A stretch of DNA of 64,000 nt from Streptomyces justiciae (GTDB lineage: Bacteria; Actinomycetota; Actinomycetes; Streptomycetales; Streptomycetaceae): assembly GCF_015163075.1 (NCBI RefSeq), contig NZ_JADDXU010000003.1, positions 806,001 through 870,000 of the forward strand, read 5' to 3'. Position 1 is the first letter of the stretch. Every line of letters begins with the position of its first letter. The translations under genes were made by a program, and so were the position numbers. Under the pieces are notes generated by a model. It did no database searches. It had not been told where the DNA came from and saw nothing but the letters and a program-made list of their open reading frames with translations. Below, one piece after another: positions 37,353 to 46,356 of the stretch.

Positions 37353-39656
37353 GTGGCCCCACGCCACAAGCCCACCCACGCCCGTTCCCTCTTCCTCGTG
37401 ACCGGGGCGCTCGCCGCCTCCGTCGTCGTCCTGCCCGCCGCCCATGCCGACACGGCGGCCCCGGCGCCCCTCACCATCGACGCCCCCGACCGCTATCTGC
37501 CGCGCGGCCTCAACCTGGAGTCGGTGGGCGGCACGGGCGACCTCGGCCGCGTGGAGCGCGACGGCTCCGAGGACTTCACCGGATACCGCTGGACCCCCAC
37601 GTCCGGCACCGCGTCGGCCATCGGCAAGGACCCGGCCGACCTCTCCGCCCAGCGCATCGGGGGCTTCGCCTCGGACGTCGTCGGTGTCTACACCCCGGCC
37701 GACCGTTCCGTGGAACTGAAGGACATGAAGGCGGGCACCTCGATCCGCTTCACGCTCCCCGAGGGACAGACGTACCAGGGCACGTACGGCGACACCGTGC
37801 TGACCGCGACCTGGACCGCGGACGGCTCCGTGGAGTCCCTGCATCTGCTGCGCCCCCGCGACGACGGGGAGCTGAAGGACACCACGGTCACCGGCAAGGA
37901 CGGTGTGAAGCCGGCGTCGTACAAGGTGCTCGGCGGCGACGCCGACACCCTCGCCATCTGGGTCTCCGGCGACTCCACCGGCCAAGTGGGCCTGGTGGAC
38001 ACGACGACCGGCCGGATCACCGGCGTGCTCAAGGGCACGTGGGGCAGCGGGTACACGCAGGTCGCGGTCGGCGGGACGTACGTCGCCTGGTTCGACCCGG
38101 CGTACGGCGACCAGAAGGCGCACCTGCTGCGCCGCGACGCCCTCGACGGTGCCGAGACCACGGTGGACGTGGCCTCGTCGTACGACCAGCGGGCGTACAT
38201 CGCGCTGGTCGGCGACTGGCTGGTCTCGCTGCGCCAGACCGAGTCGTTCCGCAACAGCGACGCCCCGAAGGACCGGGGCGAGCCGCTGCTGGCGGTGTCC
38301 CTGACCGGCGGTCAGGTCCGCACGCTGCTGCCGCACGCCCGCCTCGGCGGCACCTACGGCCTCAACCCGACGCCGGACGGCGGGGTGTTGGTCGCGGGCG
38401 GGGCGTCGGCGGGCGACTGGGGCGTGCGGAAGGTGACCGCGGCCTCCGACGGGACCCTCGCGGTGAGCACGCTGCGTTCGGTGGCGCCGAAGGCGGGCAC
38501 GTACGGGGCGGTGACGCTGGCCGCCGGTGACCTGGCGACGAGCGAGCCGGACACCAACTACCTCCCGTCCCTCTACAAGCGCCACCTCGACACCGGTGTG
38601 TCGTCGGCCGGCGGGCGCAGCCTGGTCGCCCAGCCGCCGCTGAGCACCGACGGCACGGGCGGTACGGCGGGCAGCGGGGCGTTCGCGCTCGGCGACGGCG
38701 CGTTCGCCTACCCGGCGGGCGGCGGGATCGACGTCCGGTCCACCCCGGACGACGCGGTTTCGGTCGGCGTGCCGGGCGGGGGCCAGATCGTGGACGCGTC
38801 CGGGCGGTACGTCGTCTTCGGGTACGGCTACATGTCCGGGTTCGGTTCGTACCAGCAGTACGTCATCGACCGCGAGAAGCCCGGCTCCGACAAGGTCCTC
38901 CTGACCCGGCCCGCGTCGGCGGCGGCCGTCTGGGGCAGCAGCTTCTGGACGCCGGGCGCCACCAAGGGGACGGTGACGTCGACCGACCTGAAGTCCGGCG
39001 CGACCGAGAGCTTCGCGCTCGGCAAGGAGTGCACGCCGACCGACCTCCAGGCGGTGGGCCGCTGGGTCTACTGGACCTGCGCGGCCTCCGGCGACCCGGC
39101 GGGCTCCGGGGTCTGGGACCGCGAGACCGGGCACATGATCGACGTACCGGCGGACGGTGAGCTGGGCGACGGATACGTGGTCGTGCACGACGAGACGGCG
39201 GGCGAGCTCCGGCTCGTCGACTTCCACACGGGCGACGCGGTGCAGACCCGGGTCCTGGCGGCGGACCTGCCGGGGTACATGGCGCACGGCGCCTACGCCG
39301 TCGACCGCTTCGGCGGCGGCGTGGCCTGGCTCCCGGAGCGCGGGAAGCCGGGGGCGATGCGGGCGGTGGCGTCGGGCGTACCGACATCGGCGCTCACCGC
39401 GGCCGAGGCCCACGCGGAACGGTCCGCCGACCGCTGGACCGCCTCCTGGCAACTCTCCAAGCCGGCCGCACCGGGCGCGCACGTCGTCGTCAAGGACGCG
39501 TCGGGGACGACCGTGAAGACGCTGGACGCGGTGCAGCGGGGTGCGGCGCTCGAGGTGGTGTGGGACGGGGTCGACGACGGCTCGTACACCTGGGAGTTGG
39601 TGGCGGCGGCTGCTGACGGGCAGGGGGCGGAGCTGCGGTTGAACGGCGCCGTGTGA
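37353..39656 (+). CDS. Secreted beta-propeller-like protein with C-terminal FlgD/Ig-like domain
   Basis: 767 residues from GTG 37353, with GGAGGTG 4-10 bases upstream. A classical signal peptide (ARSLFLVTGALAASVVVLPAAHA) is cut near residue 33. The body has repeated blade-like strands (DTLAIWVSGDSTGQVGLVD; YVAWFDPAYGDQKAHLLRRD; RYVVFGYGYMS), suggesting a WD40/TolB-type propeller. The last 80 residues (GAHVVVKDASGTTVKTLDAV...VVWDGVDDGSYTWEL) match FlgD-like Ig repeats. No catalytic motif is seen. It is likely an extracellular binding protein, common in Streptomyces. Confidence 0.8.
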   Translation: MAPRHKPTHARSLFLVTGALAASVVVLPAAHADTAAPAPLTIDAPDRYLPRGLNLESVGGTGDLGRVERDGSEDFTGYRWTPTSGTASAIGKDPADLSAQRIGGFASDVVGVYTPADRSVELKDMKAGTSIRFTLPEGQTYQGTYGDTVLTATWTADGSVESLHLLRPRDDGELKDTTVTGKDGVKPASYKVLGGDADTLAIWVSGDSTGQVGLVDTTTGRITGVLKGTWGSGYTQVAVGGTYVAWFDPAYGDQKAHLLRRDALDGAETTVDVASSYDQRAYIALVGDWLVSLRQTESFRNSDAPKDRGEPLLAVSLTGGQVRTLLPHARLGGTYGLNPTPDGGVLVAGGASAGDWGVRKVTAASDGTLAVSTLRSVAPKAGTYGAVTLAAGDLATSEPDTNYLPSLYKRHLDTGVSSAGGRSLVAQPPLSTDGTGGTAGSGAFALGDGAFAYPAGGGIDVRSTPDDAVSVGVPGGGQIVDASGRYVVFGYGYMSGFGSYQQYVIDREKPGSDKVLLTRPASAAAVWGSSFWTPGATKGTVTSTDLKSGATESFALGKECTPTDLQAVGRWVYWTCAASGDPAGSGVWDRETGHMIDVPADGELGDGYVVVHDETAGELRLVDFHTGDAVQTRVLAADLPGYMAHGAYAVDRFGGGVAWLPERGKPGAMRAVASGVPTSALTAAEAHAERSADRWTASWQLSKPAAPGAHVVVKDASGTTVKTLDAVQRGAALEVVWDGVDDGSYTWELVAAAADGQGAELRLNGAV

Positions 39657-39767
39657 GGCGCGGAGCGCCGTGGCCCCCCGGTGCGGGCGGGCGGCGGCGC
39701 TCCGCACGGCACTTTTTGGCCATGCTGTGACGTGTGTCACGCCCCCGGTGAGGGAATTGCTGGGGGC

Positions 39768-41324
39768 ATGACAGATGACGCGATAGCGAGCGGGCCGTCC
39801 AAGGGGCCGAACGGCCTGTCGGACGAGGAACGGCTGGCCCAGCTCGGTTACACGCAGGTCCTGGCCCGCCGTATGTCGGCGTTCTCCAACTACGCGGTCT
39901 CCTTCACGATCATCTCGGTCCTGTCGGGCTGTCTGACGCTGTATCTGTTCGGCATGAACACCGGCGGCCCCGCGGTGATCACCTGGGGCTGGGTCGCGGT
40001 CGGGCTGATGACGTTGTTCGTCGGGTTGTCGATGGCCGAGATCTGTTCGGCGTACCCGACCTCCGCGGGGCTGTACTTCTGGGCCCATCGGCTGGCCCCG
40101 CCCCGGACGGCGGCCGCGTGGGCGTGGTTCACGGGCTGGTTCAACGTGCTCGGGCAGGTCGCCGTGACCGCCGGCATCGACTTCGGGGCCGCGTCCTTCC
40201 TCGGCGCGTACCTGAACCTCCAGTTCGACTTCGAGGTGACCCCGGGCCGGACCACGCTGCTCTTCGCGGCGATCCTCGTCCTGCACGGCCTGCTGAACAC
40301 CTTCGGCGTGCGGATCGTGGCCCTGCTGAACAGCGTGAGCGTGTGGTGGCACGTGCTCGGTGTCGCGGTCATCGTCGGGGCGCTCACCTTCGCCCCCGAC
40401 CACCACCAGTCGGCGTCCTTCGTGTTCGGCGAGTTCGTGAACAACACGGGCTGGGGCAGCGGCGTGTACGTGGTCGCGCTCGGCCTGCTCATGGCCCAGT
40501 ACACCTTCACCGGGTACGACGCCTCCGCCCACATGACCGAGGAGACCCACGACGCCTCGACGGCCGGCCCGAAGGGGATCGTGCGGTCGATCTGGACGTC
40601 GTGGATCGCCGGTTTCGTACTGCTGCTCGGCTTCACCTTCGCCATCCAGTCCTACGACGGTGCCCTGAACTCCTCGACGGGGGCGCCGCCCGCCCAGATC
40701 CTGCTGGACGCCCTGGGCGCGACCTCCGGCAAGCTGCTGCTGCTCGTCGTCATCGGGGCGCAGCTGTTCTGCGGGATGGCGTCCGTGACCGCCAACAGCC
40801 GCATGATCTACGCCTTCTCGCGGGACGGCGCGCTGCCCTTCTCGCACGTCTGGCACACCGTCAGCCCGCGCACCCGGACGCCGGTCGCGGCGGTGTGGCT
40901 GGCGGCGGGCGGCGCGCTGGTCCTGGGCCTGCCGTACCTGATCAATGTGACGGCGTACGCGGCGGTGACGTCGATCGCCGTCATCGGCCTCTACATCGCG
41001 TACGTCATCCCGACGCTGCTGCGGCTGCGCAAGGGCGAGGAGTTCGAGCGCGGGCCGTGGCATCTGGGCCGCTGGTCCCGGGCGATCGGCGTGGTGTCGG
41101 TGGTGTGGGTCGGCGTGATCACGGTCCTGTTCATGCTGCCGCAGGTCTCGCCGGTCACCTGGGAGACCTTCAACTACGCGCCGGTGGCCGTCCTCGCGGT
41201 CCTCGGCTTCGCGGCGACCTGGTGGCTGGCCTCGGCCCGGCACTGGTTCCTCAACCCCGACCACGAGCGGACGCGGGCGCGGGAAGCGGCCCGCAAGGGT
41301 GCCCCCGAACCGGTCGATCCGTGA
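39768..41324 (+). CDS. APC-family amino acid permease
   Basis: 518 residues from ATG 39768. About 12 membrane segments. GYTQVLARRMSAFSNYAVSFTIISVLSG begins the first helix with the broken GGxxL-type segment of the amino acid/polyamine/choline superfamily. GYDASAHMTEETHDAS and the MIYAFSRDGALPFS motif are typical of the GABA/choline permease branch. The substrate cannot be set from sequence. The stop lies about 100 bases before tRNA-Lys. Confidence 0.9.
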   Translation: MTDDAIASGPSKGPNGLSDEERLAQLGYTQVLARRMSAFSNYAVSFTIISVLSGCLTLYLFGMNTGGPAVITWGWVAVGLMTLFVGLSMAEICSAYPTSAGLYFWAHRLAPPRTAAAWAWFTGWFNVLGQVAVTAGIDFGAASFLGAYLNLQFDFEVTPGRTTLLFAAILVLHGLLNTFGVRIVALLNSVSVWWHVLGVAVIVGALTFAPDHHQSASFVFGEFVNNTGWGSGVYVVALGLLMAQYTFTGYDASAHMTEETHDASTAGPKGIVRSIWTSWIAGFVLLLGFTFAIQSYDGALNSSTGAPPAQILLDALGATSGKLLLLVVIGAQLFCGMASVTANSRMIYAFSRDGALPFSHVWHTVSPRTRTPVAAVWLAAGGALVLGLPYLINVTAYAAVTSIAVIGLYIAYVIPTLLRLRKGEEFERGPWHLGRWSRAIGVVSVVWVGVITVLFMLPQVSPVTWETFNYAPVAVLAVLGFAATWWLASARHWFLNPDHERTRAREAARKGAPEPVDP

Positions 41325-41422
41325 TCTTTGCGGCCGGTCCCCGACCGCGGCGCGGCCGTGTCCCCGATACCCGATCGGAGAGACGGCCGCGTCCGGCTAT
41401 GCTCGGGGAGGCAACATCGCCT

Positions 41423-41495
41423 GGGCCCTTAGCTCAATTGGCAGAGCAGTGGACTTTTAATCCATTGGTTGTGGGTTCGAGTCCCACAGGGCCTA
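41423..41495 (+). tRNA. tRNA-Lys(TTT)
   Basis: 73 nt without CCA. Acceptor GGGCCCT/AGGGCCT (a G-U closes the first pair), D-arm with TTGG, anticodon loop CTTTTAA (TTT), T-loop TTCGAGT. Confidence 0.95.
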
Positions 41496-41503
41496 CGGGG
41501 CGT

Positions 41504-41537
41504 GGCGCCCGAGCCGGCTTCGGTCGGTTCGGGCGCC
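41504..41537 (+). terminator. Terminator after tRNA-Lys
   Basis: GGCGCCCGA (41504-41512) pairs with TCGGGCGCC around an inner CCGGC-TTCG-GTCGG hairpin. It lies eight bases beyond the tRNA. Confidence 0.8.
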
Positions 41538-41542
41538 GACTT

Positions 41543-41591
41543 GTTCTCGGGGTCAGCGCGTCCGTCTCGTTCTCGGGGTCAGCGCGTCCGT
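41543..41591. repeat. Short direct duplication at the 3' end of the TetR gene
   Basis: Two identical 23-base copies (41543-41565 and 41569-41591), period 26. The second copy contains the TGA stop (41579-41581) and the last codons of the TetR gene on the minus strand. Confidence 0.8.
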
Positions 41592-42217
41592 GGCCAGAGG
41601 GTGCCCAGGATCAGCCGTACCTGGTCGATCAGGTGCGCGGGGTCGAAGGTGCCGGGGGCGGTGAGGGCAATGCGGCCGAAGTGTTCGGCGCAGGCGACCA
41701 GGGCGTGGGCGAGGATGCGGGCGTCGAGGTCGGGGCCGTCGCGGTCGGCCAGGGTTCGGGCCAGCCACGCCTCGACCAGGCGCCGGAACCGCTCCCGGTC
41801 CGCCTCGATGCGGTCGCGGACCACCGTCGGCATGTTGCCGGGTGGGGACAGGATCAGCCGCCAGGTGTCCGGGTCCTGATGGAGCATCGCGGACATGCGG
41901 TGGACCGTCTCCGCGGCGAACGTGGCCGGGTCGGAGGAGTCCGTGGAGTCGGGCAGCGTGGCGAGCAGGCTGTCGTAGGCGCGCGCCTGCTGGCGGTCGA
42001 GCAGCGCGGTCAGCAGGGTGTCGAGGTTGTCGTAGGCGCCGTAGACCACGGACCGGGCGACACCGGCCCGCTTCGCGATCGCGTCGATGGAGATCCGGTC
42101 GTACCCCTCGCTCACGATCACGGCGAGGGCCGCGTCCAGCAGTTGCTCGCGGCGCTGCTCGATCGGGACGCGCGGGGCGTAGGGGCGGCGCTTGCGGGGC
42201 TTGTCCTCGGAAGTCAT
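41579..42217 (-). CDS. TetR-family regulator, divergent from the MpaB-type oxygenase
   Basis: 212 residues from ATG 42217, preceded by AAGGTG; a GTG four codons upstream lacks its own site. After a basic arm (KPRKRRPYAPR) the helix-turn-helix reads ISIDAIAKRAGVARSVVYGAY with DNLDTLLTALL. The C-terminal helical domain is of the TetR type. Two palindromes in the 76-base divergent spacer are the likely binding sites, so it should repress itself and the oxygenase gene. Confidence 0.93.
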   Translation of the reverse strand: MTSEDKPRKRRPYAPRVPIEQRREQLLDAALAVIVSEGYDRISIDAIAKRAGVARSVVYGAYDNLDTLLTALLDRQQARAYDSLLATLPDSTDSSDPATFAAETVHRMSAMLHQDPDTWRLILSPPGNMPTVVRDRIEADRERFRRLVEAWLARTLADRDGPDLDARILAHALVACAEHFGRIALTAPGTFDPAHLIDQVRLILGTLWPRTR

Positions 42218-42238
42218 GGGCGCTGACACCTTGGCAGT

Positions 42239-42279
42239 TTACGACAGCCGTGTCTTAATTTACGACACCAGTGTCGTAA
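42239..42279. promoter_or_regulatory. Tandem palindromic operators for the TetR protein
   Basis: Site 1: TTACGACAC (42260-42268) and GTGTCGTAA (42271-42279), perfect 9-bp arms with a CA spacer. Site 2: TTACGACAG (42239-42247) and GTGTCTTAA (42250-42258), the same motif with changes. The centres are 21 bp apart, two helical turns, so two dimers could sit on one face of the DNA. Confidence 0.8.
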
Positions 42280-42293
42280 GTGAGGAGTGGCCC

Positions 42294-43355
42294 ATGGCCA
42301 GGCTGAGGCGCGGTGACGTCGCACCGCACGAGGACTACGGCTTCTTCGGGCCCGGCTCGGTCGTGTGGAAGGTCTGGAGCTATCCGACCGCCCCGACGGT
42401 CGGCTTCCAGCGCGCCGTGGTCGTCGAGGAACTCGACCCGCCGCTCGTCGCCGCCGTGCACGCGACCCAGGGCATCTACCGGCGCGCCCGCACCCGTTAC
42501 GACCGCACCCTGCGGTACTTCGCGATGGTGGCGTTCGCCGGCACCCGTGAGGTCTGCAAGGCCGCGGACGTGCTGGTCAAGGTCCACTCCAAGGCGATCG
42601 GCGAGCTGCCGTACGGCGGCGGCACCTACGACGCCAACGACCCCGCCTCCCAGCTGTGGATCCAGCTGACCGGCTGGCACTCGATCCTCTACGCGTACGA
42701 GAAGTACGGCCCCGGCAAGCTCACCGAGCAGGAGGAGACGGAGTACTGGGAGGCATGCGCCCTCGCCGCCGAGCTCCAGACCTGCTCGCCCGATGACGTC
42801 CCTCGCAGCCGGGACGGCGTCCGGGCGTACTTCGCGGAGATGCGCCCGCGGCTGTCCGCCAGCCCGATCGCCCGGCAGGCCATGAACCACCTGCTGAGGA
42901 CCGAGCTCGTGCTGCCGCCGACGCCGTGGTGGGCGAAGCCCGCGAGCCTGGTCGTCGCGCGGGCGCAGCGGATCGCCACGATCGCCACCCTGCCGCGCTG
43001 GATGCGCGAGCTGGCCGGCATCCGGCAGTCACGCCTCCTCGACACCCTCATCGTGCCCGTCATGAAGACGGCCTTCGCGCTCGCCCATCTCAGCCCCCGG
43101 CTCGAACTGCTCCTGATAGGACGCCTCTCGCCCTCCACGGTCCCGGTGATCGCGCCGATGAAACTCGGCATCCCGCCCCGCACACAGGAAGTGCTGACGC
43201 CCGCCGAGGCCCGCGCCCGCCACGGCTACCCCAGGCCCGCCGAGGCCCACCTCGACTTCCGCGCCCGACAGGCCGCCCGCGTCTTCGAGGACGGCAAGGC
43301 CCCCAGCGACCAGGGCCTCATCGAGTCCCAGGAGATCCTCGGCCCGCTCGGGTAA
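42294..43355 (+). CDS. MpaB-type oxygenase (DUF2236 family)
   Basis: 353 residues from ATG 42294, with GAGGAG 7-12 bases upstream. The family includes the rubber oxygenase Lcp and MpaB, haem-dependent or haem-like oxygenases. The conserved start EDYGFFGPGSVVWKV, the helix with VVVEELDPPLVAAVHAT and FAMVAFAGTREVCKAADVLVKVHSKAIG, and the WIQLTGWHSILYAYEKYG motif are visible; histidines in VHAT and VHSK are candidate metal ligands. No signal peptide. Controlled, by its neighbourhood, by the divergent TetR gene. Substrate unknown. Confidence 0.85.
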   Translation: MARLRRGDVAPHEDYGFFGPGSVVWKVWSYPTAPTVGFQRAVVVEELDPPLVAAVHATQGIYRRARTRYDRTLRYFAMVAFAGTREVCKAADVLVKVHSKAIGELPYGGGTYDANDPASQLWIQLTGWHSILYAYEKYGPGKLTEQEETEYWEACALAAELQTCSPDDVPRSRDGVRAYFAEMRPRLSASPIARQAMNHLLRTELVLPPTPWWAKPASLVVARAQRIATIATLPRWMRELAGIRQSRLLDTLIVPVMKTAFALAHLSPRLELLLIGRLSPSTVPVIAPMKLGIPPRTQEVLTPAEARARHGYPRPAEAHLDFRARQAARVFEDGKAPSDQGLIESQEILGPLG

Positions 43356-43395
43356 CGCGAGTCCAACACCTGTGGCGGCGACGTAGGTTGGGCCC

Positions 43396-43947
43396 ATGTC
43401 GACGTCACCGGTGATCCTGCTGCTGTCGGGGAGCCTGCGCTCCGGCTCCACCAACGAGGCCGTACTGCGCACCGCCGAGGCCGTGGCGCCGGCGGTGGGA
43501 GTACGGGCGGTGTTGTACGACGGTCTCGCCGGCCTTCCGCACTTCAACCCCGACGACGACACCGACCCGCTGCCCACGCCCGTGACCGCGCTGAGGGAGG
43601 CGATCGACTCGGCGGCCGGGCTCCTGATCTGCACACCGGAGTACGCGGGGACGCTGCCGGGCTCGTTCAAGAACCTGCTCGACTGGACGGTCGGCGGCAC
43701 CGAGATCAGCGACAAGCCGGCCGCCTGGGTGAACGCGGCCGCCAAGGGACGCGGGGGAGGCGCGGAGGCCACCCTGCGGACGGTGCTCGGCTACACCGGC
43801 GCCGGGATCGTGGAGTCGGCCTGCGTGAAACTTCCCGTGGACCGGGGGATGCTCGGCGCGGACGGGACCGTCACCGACCCGGAGTTCCGCCGCCGGATCG
43901 GGGAGACCCTCCGGATGCTGGCCGCGGCGGCGGAGGCGCGGGCATGA
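43396..43947 (+). CDS. NADPH-dependent FMN reductase family protein
   Basis: 183 residues. Flavodoxin-like fold: the phosphate-binding loop reads LSGSLRSGSTN (about 10-20), and TPEYAGTLPGSFKNLLDW (about 79-96) is the family's flavin-site signature. These enzymes reduce FMN, quinones, azo dyes or chromate with NADPH. Its ATGA overlap with the next gene (43944-43947) couples it to the leucine-rich-repeat protein. It starts 40 bases after the oxygenase gene and could supply reduced flavin to it, but that is inference. Confidence 0.92.
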   Translation: MSTSPVILLLSGSLRSGSTNEAVLRTAEAVAPAVGVRAVLYDGLAGLPHFNPDDDTDPLPTPVTALREAIDSAAGLLICTPEYAGTLPGSFKNLLDWTVGGTEISDKPAAWVNAAAKGRGGGAEATLRTVLGYTGAGIVESACVKLPVDRGMLGADGTVTDPEFRRRIGETLRMLAAAAEARA

Positions 43948-44669
43948 CGGCACCGCACGTCCTCAATCTCTGGCGCCGGCAGCTCGGCCACGTCCCCGAC
44001 TCGGTCTGGCAGCGCACCGAACTCCAGGTGCTGATCCTCGCCGACAACGGCCTCACGCACCTCCCGCCCGCCATCGGCCGCCTCCACCGCCTGACCACGC
44101 TCGACCTCGGCCACAACCACCTCACCTCGGTGCCGCCCGAACTCGGCGCCCTGACCGGCCTCTCCGGCTTCCTCTACCTGCACGACAACGACCTCACCGA
44201 ACTCCCCGGCGCCCTCGGCGACCTCACCCGGCTGCGCTATCTCAACGTCGGCGAGAACAAGCTCGCCGAACTCCCGGACGCCGTCGGCCGGATGACCGGG
44301 CTCGTCGAACTCCGGGCCCAGCACAACCTGCTCACCACCCTGCCGGACGGCATCGGTGACCTCCCCGCCCTGCGCGAACTCTGGCTCCGCGGCAACCGGC
44401 TCACCGGCCTGCCCCCGTCCGTCGCCGGCCTGCGCGAGCTGCGCCACCTGGAGCTGCGGGACAACGCCCTCACCGACCTCCCGGACGCCCTCGCCGGCCT
44501 CCCCCTCCTGCGCCACCTGGACCTGCGCAGCAATCACCTCACCCACCTGCCGGACTGGCTCACCGACCTGCCCGCACTGGAGAAGCTGGACCTGCGGTGG
44601 AACGCCGTGGACACCTCGTCGCCGCTCGTGGCCGAGCTGGAGCGGCGGGGGTGCGTGGTCCTGGCGTAA
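43944..44669 (+). CDS. Leucine-rich repeat protein
   Basis: 241 residues made almost wholly of about nine LRR units of the bacterial/ROCO type, consensus LxxLxLxxNxLxxLPxxIGxL (for example LQVLILADNGLTHLPPAIGR, LRYLNVGENKLAELPDAVGR). No signal peptide or membrane segment, so it is cytoplasmic; there is no attached kinase, GTPase or ligase domain. The ATG overlaps the flavin reductase stop. LRR proteins serve as protein-binding scaffolds; the partner is not known. Short stand-alone LRR proteins like this are uncommon in actinobacteria. Confidence 0.93.
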   Translation: MTAPHVLNLWRRQLGHVPDSVWQRTELQVLILADNGLTHLPPAIGRLHRLTTLDLGHNHLTSVPPELGALTGLSGFLYLHDNDLTELPGALGDLTRLRYLNVGENKLAELPDAVGRMTGLVELRAQHNLLTTLPDGIGDLPALRELWLRGNRLTGLPPSVAGLRELRHLELRDNALTDLPDALAGLPLLRHLDLRSNHLTHLPDWLTDLPALEKLDLRWNAVDTSSPLVAELERRGCVVLA

Positions 44670-44705
44670 CCGGCGCAAGGAGACGGAGACGAACTCGGAC
44701 ATGGA

Positions 44706-45133
44706 CACGGCCACGGCCACGGCGACCGGCGTGCTCGGCCGCGGAGCGGGAGCAGCGGCGCCGTGAACTCGCCGAGGCGGGGCTGCCGTTCCTCGTCGCC
44801 GAGGTTTCCGGGACGGTCGCCGGGTACGCGTACGCGACCGCGTGGCGACCCCGGCCCGCCTACCGGTTCACCGTGGAGAACTCGATCTATCTCGCCCCGG
44901 ACGCCACCGGGAAGGGGCTGGGCAGTGCCCTGCTGGGCGCGCTGATCGAGGCGGCGGCCCTGGCCGGGAAGCGGAGGATGATCGCCGTGGTCGCGGACAG
45001 CGACGCCGCGGCCGCCTCCCTCGCCCTCCACCGCCGCTTCGGCTTCACCGACGCCGGCCGGCTGACCGCCGTAGGACCCAAGCACGGCCGGTGGATCGAC
45101 ACCGTGCTGATGGAGAAAGAGCTGGAGGTGTAG
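44706..45133 (+). pseudogene. GNAT acetyltransferase (PAT/Bar-like) lacking its N-terminus
   Basis: From about 44757 the frame encodes a good phosphinothricin-acetyltransferase-like C-terminal half: EAGLPFLVAEVSGTVAGYAY, PRPAYRFTVENSIYLAP, GKGLGSALLGALIEAA and LHRRFGFTDAG. The first 50-60 residues expected for the family are missing. In this frame no ATG, GTG or TTG lies between the end of the LRR gene and the conserved core; the nearest start is a GTG at 44651 inside the LRR gene, giving an Arg-rich leader unlike the family. It is most likely a 5'-deleted remnant, or possibly an assembly error. Confidence 0.65.
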
Positions 45134-45201
45134 CCCGCTACACCCCGACAGGGGAGCCCGCTCGACCGCCGTCCCGCACCCCCGTGACCTAGCCTTCCCG
45201 C

Positions 45202-46356
45202 ATGGGAAAGACCATGCGGCGGGCCGTGCGGGCGACGGGGCATCTACTGCTCGCCGCGGCGATGGCCTTCGGCGTGTGGATCTTCGTCTGTGTGCTGCTG
45301 ATCACCGCCGTGGGCACCCTCGCGCTGGTCGGGGCCTGGCTGCTGCCCGAGACGGTGCTGCTGATCCGGCGGATCGCGGGCGCCAAGCGGAAGACGACGG
45401 CCGCGTGGACCGGCGTACGGATTCCCGAGGCCTACCAGCCCCTCACCGGCACGACCCGCGAGCGCTTCCGGACCGCCGTGCACGACCCCGGCACGCTCAC
45501 CGACTTCCGCTGGATGGTCGCGTACTACCTGTACGGCGCCCTGGTCTTCCTCGCCCTCCCGCTGTGGCCGATCGGGCTCGTCGTGGACGGCGTGTGGAGC
45601 GGCCTGCTGCGGCGGCAGCCGGTCGTCCTGCCGCTCATCGTGCGGATCGCCGACCTGGAGGCCGACTGGTCGACCGCGCTGCTCAAGCCGTCCCCGAAGG
45701 CCGTGCTGGCCCGCCGGGTCGAGGAGCTGGCCGCGACCCGCGCCGACGCGATCGCCGCGCACGGTGCCGAACTCCGCCGTATCGAACGCGACCTGCACGA
45801 CGGCGCCCAGGCCCGCCTGGTCGCCCTGTCGATGCGGATCGGGCTGGCGAAACGGGCCTACGACCGTGACCCCGAGGCCGCCCGCAAGCTCCTGGACGAG
45901 GCCCAGGACCAGGCCGAGCAGGCGCTGACCGAGCTGCGCCAGGTCGTCCGCGGCATCCACCCGCCGATCCTCAGCGACCGGGGTCTGGTCGGTGCCGTAC
46001 GGGCCCTCGCGGCGAGCAGCGGGCTGCGCGTGAGCATCGAGGACGAGGGGCTGGACGAAGGGGTGCGCGCGCCCGCCGCCGTCGAGGCCGCCGCCTACTT
46101 CGTGGTCGCCGAGTCCCTCACCAACGCCGCCAAATACAGTGGCTCGCCCCGCGCCGAGGTACGGCTGACCCGGACCCGGCGCGGACTGCGGGTGCGGGTG
46201 AGCGATGTCGAGGGTCGGGGCGGTGCCGAGGAGAGCGGCGGCTCGGGGTTGCTGGGCATGCGGCGAAGGGTGGCCGCGCTGGACGGGACCGTGGACGTGT
46301 CGAGCCCCGTCGGGGGGCCGACCGTGATCGAAGTGGAGCTGCCGTGCGTGTGGTGA
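45202..46356 (+). CDS. NarL-type sensor histidine kinase
   Basis: 384 residues. Two N-terminal membrane segments (about 10-30 and 30-50) and another pair near 113-140 anchor it. The phospho-acceptor lies in RIERDLHDGAQARLVALSMR (HDGAQ type HisKA_3), followed by HATPase N box VAESLTNAAKYS and G box SGGSGLLGMRRRV. A small extracytoplasmic region suggests sensing within the membrane. The stop overlaps the response regulator by 13 bases, so the pair is coupled. Confidence 0.94.
   Translation: MGKTMRRAVRATGHLLLAAAMAFGVWIFVCVLLITAVGTLALVGAWLLPETVLLIRRIAGAKRKTTAAWTGVRIPEAYQPLTGTTRERFRTAVHDPGTLTDFRWMVAYYLYGALVFLALPLWPIGLVVDGVWSGLLRRQPVVLPLIVRIADLEADWSTALLKPSPKAVLARRVEELAATRADAIAAHGAELRRIERDLHDGAQARLVALSMRIGLAKRAYDRDPEAARKLLDEAQDQAEQALTELRQVVRGIHPPILSDRGLVGAVRALAASSGLRVSIEDEGLDEGVRAPAAVEAAAYFVVAESLTNAAKYSGSPRAEVRLTRTRRGLRVRVSDVEGRGGAEESGGSGLLGMRRRVAALDGTVDVSSPVGGPTVIEVELPCVW

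Noticed and set aside
37317..41264. 1315-codon open frame on the minus strand
   Set aside because: It spans two well-supported plus-strand genes and is compositional; no domain or ribosome site supports it.
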